This document shows, piece after piece, positions 42,048 through 50,588 of a stretch of 64,000 nucleotides of DNA. Below the pieces are notes generated by a model. It worked only from the letters and a program-made list of their open reading frames with translations, had not been told where the DNA came from and did not search any database. This stretch comes from Fimbriimonadales bacterium (GTDB lineage: Bacteria; Armatimonadota; Fimbriimonadia; Fimbriimonadales; Fimbriimonadaceae): positions 1 to 64,000 of the forward strand of contig JAOACB010000009.1 of the NCBI GenBank assembly GCA_026418055.1. The letters run 5' to 3'. Made by a program: the position numbers and the translations under genes. How positions within the stretch are numbered: the first letter of the stretch is position 1; each line of letters begins with the position of its first letter.

Positions 42048-43295
42048 ATGTCGAGCGAAGCGCATCCCCAGGTCGTTCCCATCCTGCTTCCCCAAGCCGG
42101 CAACACGATGGAGGAGGGCACGATCCTCCAGTGGCGCGTGCGGCCCGGCGACCGCGTGAAGGTCGGCCAGGTGCTCTTCGAGCTGGAGACGGACAAGGCC
42201 ACGATCGAGGTCGAGGCGGAGGCGGAGGGCAGGATCGCCAGGATTCTCGTCGGGGAAGGGCAGGCGGCCCCCGTCAAGTCGGTCGTGGCCCTTCTGGCTG
42301 AGGACGACGAGGCCGCCGAGCGCTACCTGCAGTCCGGCTCGCCAGCGCCGGTCGCGTCGGCCGCGGAGCCCTCGGCGCCCGCCGGAGAGCCCGCCGCGGC
42401 GCCGATGGGGGCGGTCGCGGCTCCGCAGCCCGGTCGGAGGAGGGCGTCTCCGGCGGCGCGCGCGGCGGCCGCCGCTCTGGGGGTGGACCTCGGCGCGCTG
42501 CCCCAGGGCAGCGGCCCGGGCGGGCGGATCCTGCGCGAGGACGTCGAGCGGGCGGCGGCCGCCCGAGCGACCCCGCAGGCGGCGCCCTTGCCCGAGGGGC
42601 TCCCGGGGGAGCAGCCCGCGCCGAGCCCCGTCGCCGGAGAGCGGCACCCGCTGAGCCGCATGCGCAAGGCGATCGCCAGGAACCTGGCCGCGAGCAAGCA
42701 GCAGCTGCCTCACTGGTACCTCCGGACGACGATCGTCGCCGACAGGCTGGTCGAATTCCACCAAAGCCAGAAGGCGCGGTTCCCCTGCTCGCTCAACGAC
42801 GTGGTGGTGCTGGCGGTGGCCCGTGCGATCCAAGAGATGCCCGCGTTCCGGAGCCGCCTGGAGGGCGACGAGGTGGTGACGTTCGACTCGGTGAACATCG
42901 GCATCGCCGTGGCGGTCGAGGAGGGTCTGGTGGTGCCGGTGGTGCGCGGAGCGGACCGCCTGAATCTGAAGGGTCTGGCGGCCGAGAGCCGGCGGGTGGT
43001 CGAGGCGGCACGGCAGGGAAGGCTGGAGGGAGTCGGCGAGGGCGTGTTCACCGTGAGCAACCTCGGCATGTTCGGCGTGGAGGAGTTCGCGGCGATCATC
43101 AACCCGCCGGAGGTGGGCATCCTTGCGGTGGGGTCCGTGCACGAGGATGTCGTCGTTCAGGACGGCGCGCTCCGCATCGGCAAGAGGATGACGATGACCC
43201 TGAGCGCGGACCATCGGCTGATCGACGGTGTGCAGGGAGCGCGGTTCATGGCCCGCGTCCGCGAGCTGCTGGAGGACCCCTCGTCGTGGGTCTGA
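42048..43295 (+). CDS. 2-Oxoacid dehydrogenase E2 (dihydrolipoyl acyltransferase)
   Basis: 415 residues from ATG 42048 (in-frame ATG 42024 would add eight). Lipoyl domain about 10-95 with ELETDKATIEVEAE carrying the lipoyl Lys; an Ala/Pro linker; a peripheral subunit-binding domain (about 130-165; ASPAARAAAAALGVDLGAL); and the catalytic domain ending with TLSADHRLIDGVQGARF, whose His and Asp are the active site. It accepts acyl groups from E1 and passes them to CoA. No E3 gene is close by, so a housekeeping one is presumed. Confidence 0.9.
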   Translation: MSSEAHPQVVPILLPQAGNTMEEGTILQWRVRPGDRVKVGQVLFELETDKATIEVEAEAEGRIARILVGEGQAAPVKSVVALLAEDDEAAERYLQSGSPAPVASAAEPSAPAGEPAAAPMGAVAAPQPGRRRASPAARAAAAALGVDLGALPQGSGPGGRILREDVERAAAARATPQAAPLPEGLPGEQPAPSPVAGERHPLSRMRKAIARNLAASKQQLPHWYLRTTIVADRLVEFHQSQKARFPCSLNDVVVLAVARAIQEMPAFRSRLEGDEVVTFDSVNIGIAVAVEEGLVVPVVRGADRLNLKGLAAESRRVVEAARQGRLEGVGEGVFTVSNLGMFGVEEFAAIINPPEVGILAVGSVHEDVVVQDGALRIGKRMTMTLSADHRLIDGVQGARFMARVRELLEDPSSWV

Positions 43296-44494
43296 GGCGT
43301 CTTCTGGCCGAGGCGTCGGCAGCGGTGGAAGGTCGGTGGGATCCGGAGCCGCGGCCCCACAACGCGCACATCCATCTGCCGCCGAACTTTTCGGCCTTCG
43401 ATTCCGTGGAGGACGCGGTCGAGCAGGCTCGGTCGGAGGGTGCCGCTCTGCTGGGTGCGGCCAACTACTACGACTACTCGGTCTTCGAGCGGTTCGCGAG
43501 CCTGTGCCTCGAGGCGGGGGTGTTTCCGCTGGTCGGCACCGAGATCCTGACCTGGATGGAGGACTGCGCCGAACGGGGGTGGCTGGTCAACGACCCGGGC
43601 AACCCCGGCAAGGCTTATCTGTGCGGCAAGGCGCTGGCGCTGTGCGCGGAGCCCACGCCGTGGGCGGCCTCCAAGCTGGGCGAGATCCGAGAGGGCGATG
43701 CGCGCCGGATGGAGCGCATGGTGGAGCTCGTCGGCGAGCATCTTCGGGGCAGGGGAATCGCGCTCTCCCTAGGGGCGGAAGAGGTGCGGGCGCGGGTCGC
43801 GCAACGGCACAGGACGCCTCTGGATACGGTGGTGCTGCAGGAGAGGCACCTGGCCATGGCGCTGGCCGAGAGGCTCGCCTCGCCGGAGCATGAGGAGGGT
43901 CTCGCCGTGCTGATGGCAGGGGATCCGCCAGCGGACCCGGTCGCCCTGCAGAACGAGCTGCGCAACCGCCTGCTCAAAGCCGGAAGGCCGGCTTACGTGG
44001 ATGAGCGGTTCGTGCCGTTCGACGAGGCGGCGAGGCTCATCCGGGAGCTGGGCGGGGTTCCCTGCTATCCTGCGATCATGGACGGCATCCCGGGAGGTCC
44101 GTCTCCGTTCGAGGACGCGCCCGAAGAGCTGGCGCGCAGGCTGGTGGAGAGGGGAATCCCCGCGATCGAGTTCATTCCGAACCGCAACGATCCTGCGGTG
44201 CTCGAGGAGTACGCCCTGGCGGCCCGCGCGGCGGGCTTGGTCGCGACCGCCGGCACCGAGCACAACACGCTCGGGAGCCAGCCGATCGTGCCGCGCTGCA
44301 AGGGAGGGCTCCCGATTCCTCGCCGGGCGGCGGAGATCTTCTGGGAGGGCGCCTGCGTGATGGCGGGCCACCAGCTGGCCGTGGCGCGGGGCGAACCGGG
44401 CTTCGAGGAGGCTCCGGGGACCGTCGAAGAGAGGATCGCAGCGTTCCGGGCCGTGGGTTGCGCCGCGATCCTGGAGGTGACCGGCCGTGCCTGA
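43286..44494 (+). CDS. PHP-domain metal-dependent hydrolase-like protein
   Basis: 402 residues, GTG start overlapping the E2 stop by 10 bases. PHNAHIHLPPNFSAFDS is a PHP motif with clustered His residues, VFPLVGTEILTW, GGVPCYPAIMDG and TAGTEHNTLGSQPIVP fit further metal-binding strands. PHP proteins hydrolyse phosphoesters or related bonds with divalent metal clusters. The internal region (about 120-250) is longer than in histidinol-phosphatase types and has no recognisable partner. Its position between E2 and the aldolase suggests a step of the same sugar pathway. Confidence 0.75.
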   Translation: MGLRRLLAEASAAVEGRWDPEPRPHNAHIHLPPNFSAFDSVEDAVEQARSEGAALLGAANYYDYSVFERFASLCLEAGVFPLVGTEILTWMEDCAERGWLVNDPGNPGKAYLCGKALALCAEPTPWAASKLGEIREGDARRMERMVELVGEHLRGRGIALSLGAEEVRARVAQRHRTPLDTVVLQERHLAMALAERLASPEHEEGLAVLMAGDPPADPVALQNELRNRLLKAGRPAYVDERFVPFDEAARLIRELGGVPCYPAIMDGIPGGPSPFEDAPEELARRLVERGIPAIEFIPNRNDPAVLEEYALAARAAGLVATAGTEHNTLGSQPIVPRCKGGLPIPRRAAEIFWEGACVMAGHQLAVARGEPGFEEAPGTVEERIAAFRAVGCAAILEVTGRA

Positions 44495-46430
44495 CCTGGG
44501 CGAACTGATCCGGCTTTCCCGCCGCTACGGGTCCGACAAGGACTTCGTGATCGCGGGTGGCGGGAACACGTCCTTCAAAGTCGAAGGCCGGATGTGGGTG
44601 AAGGCCAGCGGCGTGGCCCTCGCGGAGATCGACGAGTCGGGCTTCGTCGAAATGGACTTGGCGGCCCTTCGGGCCATCGTGGAGAGCGACTTGGGTGGCG
44701 ATCCCGAGGAGCGCGAGCTGCGGTTCAAGGAGGCGATCTACGCCGCCAGGCTTCGTCCCGAGCTGGGTCAGCGGCCCTCCGTCGAGTGCGCGGTGCACGC
44801 GCTGTTCCCGCACGCCTACGTGGTGCACACCCACGCGACCTACGCGAACATGCTTTCGTGCTGCGTGCAGGGCGAGCGTCTGTGCCGAGAGCTGCTCGGA
44901 CCCGAGGTCGTGTGGGTGCCGTACACCGATCCGGGGTTCCTCTTGGCAAAATCGATCGCCGAAAGGCTGCAGGGCGCCGATGCCTCCAGGCCCGTGGCGA
45001 TGCTGTGGCAGAACCACGGCTTCGTCGTGGCCGCCGAGCGGCCGGACGAGATCGCCGAGGTCACCGAGCGGGTGCTCGCGCGGGTGCGCGCGCTCGTGCC
45101 CTCCACGCCGGCCGGAGGCGAGCCGCCGAGCGACGAGCTGCTGGAGCGCCTGTTGCCGAGCCTGAGGGGCGCGATGCTGGCCAGGGGCTGGGCGAGCGTG
45201 CTGCGCTGTCGCACAGCGGGTCCGGGCCGCGCGTTCGCCGACCACCCCGAGGCCCAGCGGCTCGCCTCCCTCGGGCCGCTCATCCCCGACCAAATCGTGT
45301 ACTGCAAGTCGTTCCCGCTGTGGCTGGGGATGGACGAGGATCCGGGCCCTGCGCTGGACGCCCACCTCGCCGAGACCGGCTATCCGCCGAAGATCGTGCT
45401 GGTGCCGGGCGTCGGCCTTCTCGCGGCGGCGCCGAGCGCCAAGGAGGCCGACGCGGCGGCGGACATGTACGAGGACGCGGTCCGGGTTGCGCTGGGTGCG
45501 GAGGCATTGGGAGGAGTCGCGCCGCTCTCCCAGCGCGACCGGGAGTTCATCGACGCCTGGGAAGTCGAGCAGTACCGGCGCCAGGTGGCCGCCGCGGGCA
45601 CGCCGGGTCGTTTTGCCGGCAAGGTGGCCGTGGTCACGGGGGCGGCGCAGGGCTTCGGCAAGGGCTTGGCGGAGAGGCTCGCGGCCGACGGCGCGCATGT
45701 GGCGCTTTGGGACGTGGCGGAGGAACAGGCGCAGGCCGTTGCCGAGGAGCTGAACCGATGCTGCGGCCCGGGCCGGGCGCTGGCGCTGCGGGCCGACGTC
45801 TCGGACCCGGCGTCCGTTCGCGAGGCGATGCTGGGGACGCTGGTGGCGTTCGGTGGGATCGACCTGTTCGTCGCGAACGCGGGCATCCTCAGGGCGGGCA
45901 GCGTCAAGGAGCAGCCTCACGAGGAGTTCGAACGCGTGACGCGGGTGAACTACATCGGGTTCTTCCTGTGCGCCCAAGCGGCCGCCCGGGCCATGGCGTC
46001 GCAGAACGCGCGGAACCCCGGCGCCTGGACGGACATCGTGCAGATCAACTCCAAGTCCGGGTTGCAGGGCTCCAACCGGAACGGAGCGTATGCCGGAGGC
46101 AAGTTCGGCGCGATCGGCCTCGTGCAGTCCTTCGCGATGGAGCTCCTCGCGGACAGGATCAAGGTCAACGCCGTGTGTCCCGGCAACTTCTTCGACGGTC
46201 CGCTCTGGTCCGACCCGCAGAACGGGCTGTTCGTTCAGTACCTGCGGGCCGGCAAGGTGCCCGGCGCTCAGACCACCGAGGATGTGCGGCGCTTCTACGA
46301 GGCCAAGGTGCCCATGGGGCGCGGCTGCGGGGTCGACGACGTGTACCGCGCCCTGGTGTACGTGGTCGAACAACAGTACGAGACCGGCCAGGCCGTTCCC
46401 GTCACCGGCGGCCAGGTGATGCTCCACTAG
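44487..46430 (+). CDS. Class II aldolase / short-chain dehydrogenase fusion
   Basis: 647 residues. Residues about 1-390 are a class II aldolase/RhaD-like domain with VIAGGGNTSFKV, VHALFPHAYVVHTHATYANM (zinc His residues) and LWQNHGFVVAA. Residues about 395-647 are an SDR dehydrogenase: VVTGAAQGFGKGLAERLA (T-G-x-x-x-G-x-G), VANAGIL and INSKSGLQGSNRNGAYAGGK (S-Y-K triad). Annotated relatives are called rhamnulose-1-phosphate aldolase/dehydrogenase and turn a sugar phosphate into DHAP and lactate; here no isomerase or kinase gene follows. The GTG overlaps the previous stop. Confidence 0.87.
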   Translation: MPDLGELIRLSRRYGSDKDFVIAGGGNTSFKVEGRMWVKASGVALAEIDESGFVEMDLAALRAIVESDLGGDPEERELRFKEAIYAARLRPELGQRPSVECAVHALFPHAYVVHTHATYANMLSCCVQGERLCRELLGPEVVWVPYTDPGFLLAKSIAERLQGADASRPVAMLWQNHGFVVAAERPDEIAEVTERVLARVRALVPSTPAGGEPPSDELLERLLPSLRGAMLARGWASVLRCRTAGPGRAFADHPEAQRLASLGPLIPDQIVYCKSFPLWLGMDEDPGPALDAHLAETGYPPKIVLVPGVGLLAAAPSAKEADAAADMYEDAVRVALGAEALGGVAPLSQRDREFIDAWEVEQYRRQVAAAGTPGRFAGKVAVVTGAAQGFGKGLAERLAADGAHVALWDVAEEQAQAVAEELNRCCGPGRALALRADVSDPASVREAMLGTLVAFGGIDLFVANAGILRAGSVKEQPHEEFERVTRVNYIGFFLCAQAAARAMASQNARNPGAWTDIVQINSKSGLQGSNRNGAYAGGKFGAIGLVQSFAMELLADRIKVNAVCPGNFFDGPLWSDPQNGLFVQYLRAGKVPGAQTTEDVRRFYEAKVPMGRGCGVDDVYRALVYVVEQQYETGQAVPVTGGQVMLH

Positions 46431-46432
46431 CC

Positions 46433-48043
46433 ATGAGTCCTGCTCCCACCACCCAACACGCGATCCAGCTCGTCGGTCCCGACCAGATCCGTCTGAATGA
46501 GGCCAAGCCGGTTCCCCGGCCCAAGGGCAGGCAGATCCTCGCCAAGGTGGAGGCCGTGGGCTTGTGCTTCTCCGACCTGAAGCTCTTGCACCAGTTCGAT
46601 CGCCACGTCCGCAAGGCGGAGGTGGTTTCGGGCATCGAGCCGGAGGTCTTGGCGGCGCTCCCGAGCTACGTGCCCGGAGAGCGTCCCACAGTGCCGGGGC
46701 ACGAGGCGGTGTTGCGGATCGCTGCGGTCGGCGAGGATGTGCGCTGGTACCGGTGTAACGAGCGCTACATCGTCCAGGCGGACTTCCGGAGGCTGAAGGT
46801 TCCCACGGCCAACGGAGCGTTCGGCTACAACTTCGAGGGAGCGCTCCAGGAGTACACGCTGCTGGACGAGCGCATCGTGGGCGACCCTAGGGACCCCGAC
46901 TCGTACCTTCTCCCGGCGCCCGACGGTCCGAGCGCGTCGTCCCTGGCGCTGGTCGAACCGTGGGCCTGCGTGGAGAACAGCTACAGCAATCCCGAACGGC
47001 GGCGACCGCTCTCCTCCGGCCGACTGCTGCTGTTCGGGGCGGGGATCGAGGACCGGCGACGGGTGCTCGAGCTGTACGACAGAGGCCCGGAGCTCGTGGC
47101 GGAGGCTCGGACCCTGGACGCTCTGGCCGCTCTGCCGGACCAGGCGTTCGACGACGCCGTGCTGTTCCGTCCCACCCCGGAGGCCGTCGAGCTGGTGTCG
47201 GACAAGCTTGCCGACGGAGGCATCGCGAACCTGGTGCTGGCCGGAGCCAAGCTCGGCAGGCCGTGCACGATCGGCATCGGGCGCGTGCACTACGGCGGAT
47301 GCCGCTGGGTGGGAACGACGGGAGAGCATCCGGCCGAGGGCTACGCCTGGATTCCCCAGACCGGGGAGCTCCGCCAAGCGGAGCGCATGCTGGTGGTTGG
47401 GGCCGGAGGACCGATGGGTCAGATGCACGTGCTGCGCAGCCTCATGGCGGGAGTTGGGGCCAGCGTGGTCGCCGCCGACGTGGATGCGAACCGTCTGGCG
47501 GCCCTGGGGAGGAAGGCGCGCCGCTTCCAAGGCTTCCTCCCCGTGGACGCGAGCAGGGAGGACGTCGGGCGCGGCTTCACCTACGCGGCGATCATGGCTC
47601 CCGTGCCCGAGCTCGTCGCGGACGCGCTGGAACGGTGCGCCGAGGGAGCGATCGTCAACGTGTTCGCGGGGATACCGGTGGGCGTGAAGCACCCCTTCGA
47701 TTGCGACCGGATCGTCCAGTCGCGGATCTTCGTGTTCGGAACCAGCGGCTCGGAGACGCGAGACATGCGGTCGGTGCTCGCCAAGGTTCTGGATGGCCGC
47801 CTCGACACGGATGCCTCGGTTGCGGCCGTGAGCGGCATGGCCGGCGCGGAGGCGGGGCTTCGAGCCGTGGAGGACCGATCGATCGAGGGCAAGATCGTCG
47901 TTTATCCGTCGGCCCGCGGTCTGGGCCTCACGCCGTTGGCGGACTTGCACGGCGTGTGTCCGGAGGCCGCGCGGAGCCTTCGCGACGGGGACTGGTGCCT
48001 CGAGGCGGAATCGGCGCTTCTCCGCTGCCTCGCAGGCGCCTAG
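46433..48043 (+). CDS. MDR (alcohol dehydrogenase-like) oxidoreductase
   Basis: 536 residues, long for the family. A GroES-like N-terminal part (AKVEAVGLCFSDLKLLHQ, with Cys in the catalytic zinc position, and TVPGHEAVLRI) is followed by an inserted region (about 175-300) and a Rossmann domain (ERMLVVGAGGPMGQMHVLRSL). No structural four-Cys zinc lobe is seen. The fourth and last gene of the divergent sugar unit, two bases after the previous stop. Substrate presumably a polyol or sugar phosphate. Confidence 0.75.
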   Translation: MSPAPTTQHAIQLVGPDQIRLNEAKPVPRPKGRQILAKVEAVGLCFSDLKLLHQFDRHVRKAEVVSGIEPEVLAALPSYVPGERPTVPGHEAVLRIAAVGEDVRWYRCNERYIVQADFRRLKVPTANGAFGYNFEGALQEYTLLDERIVGDPRDPDSYLLPAPDGPSASSLALVEPWACVENSYSNPERRRPLSSGRLLLFGAGIEDRRRVLELYDRGPELVAEARTLDALAALPDQAFDDAVLFRPTPEAVELVSDKLADGGIANLVLAGAKLGRPCTIGIGRVHYGGCRWVGTTGEHPAEGYAWIPQTGELRQAERMLVVGAGGPMGQMHVLRSLMAGVGASVVAADVDANRLAALGRKARRFQGFLPVDASREDVGRGFTYAAIMAPVPELVADALERCAEGAIVNVFAGIPVGVKHPFDCDRIVQSRIFVFGTSGSETRDMRSVLAKVLDGRLDTDASVAAVSGMAGAEAGLRAVEDRSIEGKIVVYPSARGLGLTPLADLHGVCPEAARSLRDGDWCLEAESALLRCLAGA

Positions 48044-48047
48044 GGGT

Positions 48048-48075
48048 TTGCGGAAGAGCGAAAACGTGGTACGAT
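48048..48075 (+). promoter_or_regulatory. Promoter of the ilv leader
   Basis: TTGCGG (48048-48053), 16 bases, TACGAT (48070-48075). It lies right after the stop of the MDR gene. Transcription would begin near 48082, just upstream of the leader-peptide ATG at 48086. Confidence 0.5.
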
Positions 48076-48085
48076 GAAGGTTCCA

Positions 48086-48181
48086 ATGCGCCGCCAGTCT
48101 GCAAGGGCCAGGATCCAGCGACCGAACGAGCCGCTCGAGCTCGGTCTCGGTGCCGTCCTCGTCCTTATCCTTCCGGCCTAG
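48086..48181 (+). CDS. ilvBNC leader peptide rich in Leu, Val and Ile
   Basis: 31 codons from ATG 48086 (another in-frame ATG at 48074 lies within the -10 box). The last third reads LELGLGAVLVLILPA: six Leu, two Val and one Ile codon in a 13-codon stretch. It stops at TAG 48179-48181, 26 bases before a terminator hairpin. This is the layout of branched-chain amino acid attenuators, in which ribosome stalling at Leu/Val/Ile codons prevents termination. The peptide itself has no expected function. Confidence 0.8.
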   Translation: MRRQSARARIQRPNEPLELGLGAVLVLILPA

Positions 48182-48207
48182 CCGGGGGGCGCTGCAGACG
48201 CTGCAAC

Positions 48208-48239
48208 GGGCCTCTCCGGCGAATTCGGAGAGGCCCTTT
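48208..48239 (+). terminator. Attenuator terminator before ilvB
   Basis: GGGCCTCTCCG, seven-base loop, CGGAGAGGCCC: an 11-bp perfect stem followed by TTTGCGTTT. It sits 26 bases after the leader peptide stop and about 125 bases before ilvB. An antiterminator pairing was not resolved by eye. Confidence 0.78.
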
Positions 48240-48363
48240 GCGTTTCGGACGACGACGCCGTTCGACCGAAGCGCGAGAAGCCAGCCGGGCGGATCGTTGG
48301 ATCAGCGCCGACGCCGCTGTTGGCACACGGGCTCCGATGCCGGGGCTAAGGAGCAAGGCTCGT

Positions 48364-50067
48364 ATGACAAGAAGCGGTTCGCGTATCGTCATGGAGGCGC
48401 TGGTGAGGCACGGCGTCGACACGATCTTCGGCTATCCGGGCGGCGTGGTGCTGCCCCTGTACGACGAGATGTTGAACTGGCCGACCGTGCGGCACGTGCT
48501 CGTGCGCCACGAGCAGTGCGCCGCGCACATGGCCGACGGCTACGCAAGGGCCACCGGCAAGGTGGGGGTGTGCCTCGCAACCAGCGGTCCGGGCGCCACC
48601 AACCTGGTGACAGGGATCGCCACGGCGATGATGGACAGCATCCCGATGGTGGCTCTCACGGGCCAGGTGGCCACGCCGGCGATCGGCAAGGACGCCTTTC
48701 AGGAGACCGACATCCAGGGCATCACGATCCCGATCACCAAGCACAACTACCTGGTGACCGACGTGGCCGACCTGCCCTGGGTGCTCGAGGAGGCGTTCTT
48801 CCTCGCCAGCACCGGCCGCAAGGGACCGGTGTTGGTGGACATTCCGAAGGACGTGTTCATCGCGGAGACCGACGCGGACGCCACGCCCGCGACGCCCCGC
48901 CGCGGCTACCGCCTGCCCGGTCCGCCCTCCGAGGACCAGGTCCGAGAGGCCGCGCGGCTGATCGCGGAGGCTCACCGCCCGGTGATCATCGCGGGGGCGG
49001 GCGTCCTGCACAGCGAATCGTGGGATCTGCTCGCGGAGTTCGCGCGCAAGGCCGACATCCCGGTCGCGAACTCGCTGCTGGGCTTGGGCAGCTTCCCGCG
49101 CGAGCACGAGCTCTCGCTCGGCATGCTGGGCATGCACGGCGAGGCGGCCTCGACCATGGCGGTGCAGCATGCCGATCTGGTGCTGGGCATCGGCATCCGC
49201 TTCGACGACCGCCTCACGGGCAAGACGAGCGGCTTCGCTCCCAGGGCCAAGATCGTGCACTTCGACATCGACCCCTCCGAGGTGGGGAAGACGGTGTCGC
49301 CCGTGTGCTTCGTGATCGGGGACCTGAAGCAAAGCCTCGCCGCGCTGCTCCCCCTTGTGGAGCCCAAGAGCCACACCGAGTGGCGGTCCCAGATTCGAGA
49401 GTGGCAGCGCCGCTACCCGCTCGTGGTGCCGGAGGACGGCCGCCTGCTCGCCAGGCACGTGCTGCGCGCCCTGAACGAGCACACCGAGGGCCGGGCCATC
49501 GTGTCCACCGACGTGGGCCAGCACCAGATGTGGGCGGCCCAGTTCTATAAGTTCCGGGAGCCGCGCCAGTGGCTCAGCAGCGGAGGCCTCGGCACGATGG
49601 GCTACGGCGTGCCCGCCGCCGTGGGCGCGAAGTTCGCGCGACCGGACCGGGAGGTGTGGGCCGTGGTGGGAGACGGAGGCTTCCAGATGACCCTCCAGGA
49701 GCTGCAGACCATCCGGGACCACAACGTCGACGTCAAGATCTGCCTGATCAACAACGGCTACCTGGGGATGGTGCGGCAGTGGCAGGAGCTGTTCTATGAC
49801 AACCGCTACAGCCACGTCGCGATGGGCAACCCGAACTACGCCAAGCTCGCCGAAGCCTACGGCATCCCGTTCGTGCAGTGCACGCGCCGGGACGACGTCG
49901 ACGGCGCCTTCGAGCGGGCTAGGAGCATCCGTGGCCCCGCGCTGGCCGAGTTCGTGGTGGAGATGGAGGAGAACGTGTTCCCGATGGTCGGTCCGGGCGC
50001 GTCGAACGACGCCGTGATCATGGATCCCGCTCTGCAGGCGGAGGTTCCGGTGGAGGCGCGTCGATGA
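48364..50067 (+). CDS. ilvB: Acetolactate synthase large subunit
   Basis: 567 residues. VLVRHEQCAAHMADGYARATG has the catalytic Glu of TPP activation, and GDGGFQMTLQELQTIRDHNVDVKICLINN is the TPP-binding motif. It makes 2-acetolactate and 2-aceto-2-hydroxybutyrate for valine, leucine and isoleucine. AAGGAG precedes ATG 48364 by 10 bases. It starts about 280 bases after the leader promoter and is coupled to ilvN by an ATGA overlap. Confidence 0.97.
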   Translation: MTRSGSRIVMEALVRHGVDTIFGYPGGVVLPLYDEMLNWPTVRHVLVRHEQCAAHMADGYARATGKVGVCLATSGPGATNLVTGIATAMMDSIPMVALTGQVATPAIGKDAFQETDIQGITIPITKHNYLVTDVADLPWVLEEAFFLASTGRKGPVLVDIPKDVFIAETDADATPATPRRGYRLPGPPSEDQVREAARLIAEAHRPVIIAGAGVLHSESWDLLAEFARKADIPVANSLLGLGSFPREHELSLGMLGMHGEAASTMAVQHADLVLGIGIRFDDRLTGKTSGFAPRAKIVHFDIDPSEVGKTVSPVCFVIGDLKQSLAALLPLVEPKSHTEWRSQIREWQRRYPLVVPEDGRLLARHVLRALNEHTEGRAIVSTDVGQHQMWAAQFYKFREPRQWLSSGGLGTMGYGVPAAVGAKFARPDREVWAVVGDGGFQMTLQELQTIRDHNVDVKICLINNGYLGMVRQWQELFYDNRYSHVAMGNPNYAKLAEAYGIPFVQCTRRDDVDGAFERARSIRGPALAEFVVEMEENVFPMVGPGASNDAVIMDPALQAEVPVEARR

Positions 50068-50573
50068 GGGACCGCCAGATCAAGGAGCACACGATCATCG
50101 CTCTGCTGCAGAACGAGGCGGGAACGCTCAACCGGCTGGTGAGCCTGTTCCGTCGGCGAGGATTCTCGCTCGCCAGCCTCAACGCCGGGGACTGCGAGCA
50201 GCCCGGCTACTCGCGCTGCACGATGGTGGTCACCGCCGACGACCGGGAGCTGCGCCAGATCCTGCAGCAGCTGGAGAAGCTGATCGACGTCGTGGAGGTC
50301 GAGGACATCCCGCCGATCCGATCGATCCGGCGCGAGCTCGCGCTGATCCGCGTGGACGTCGCGAGCGGCCAACGCAGCGAGGTGCTGGAGATCGTCGGCG
50401 TGCTGGGGGGCAAGGTGGTGCACCTCACCCAGAAGTCGATCACCGTCGAGTTCACCGACGAGCCGTACAAAATCGACCAGCTCATCCACATGCTGGAGCC
50501 GTACGGCATCGGCGAGATCGTGCGGACGGGTCTCGTCGCCATGAAGGCGGATACGCCGTCCGCGAGCAACTGA
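50064..50573 (+). CDS. ilvN: Acetolactate synthase small (regulatory) subunit
   Basis: 169 residues. An N-terminal ACT domain (HTIIALLQNEAGTLNRLVSLFRRRGFSLASLNAG) and a C-terminal ALS_ss domain (ELALIRVDVASGQRSEVLEIV) match the valine-sensing small subunit. It binds the ilvB product and gives feedback inhibition. ATG overlaps the ilvB TGA. Confidence 0.95.
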   Translation: MRDRQIKEHTIIALLQNEAGTLNRLVSLFRRRGFSLASLNAGDCEQPGYSRCTMVVTADDRELRQILQQLEKLIDVVEVEDIPPIRSIRRELALIRVDVASGQRSEVLEIVGVLGGKVVHLTQKSITVEFTDEPYKIDQLIHMLEPYGIGEIVRTGLVAMKADTPSASN

Positions 50574-50588
50574 GGAGGGGAAGGAAGC

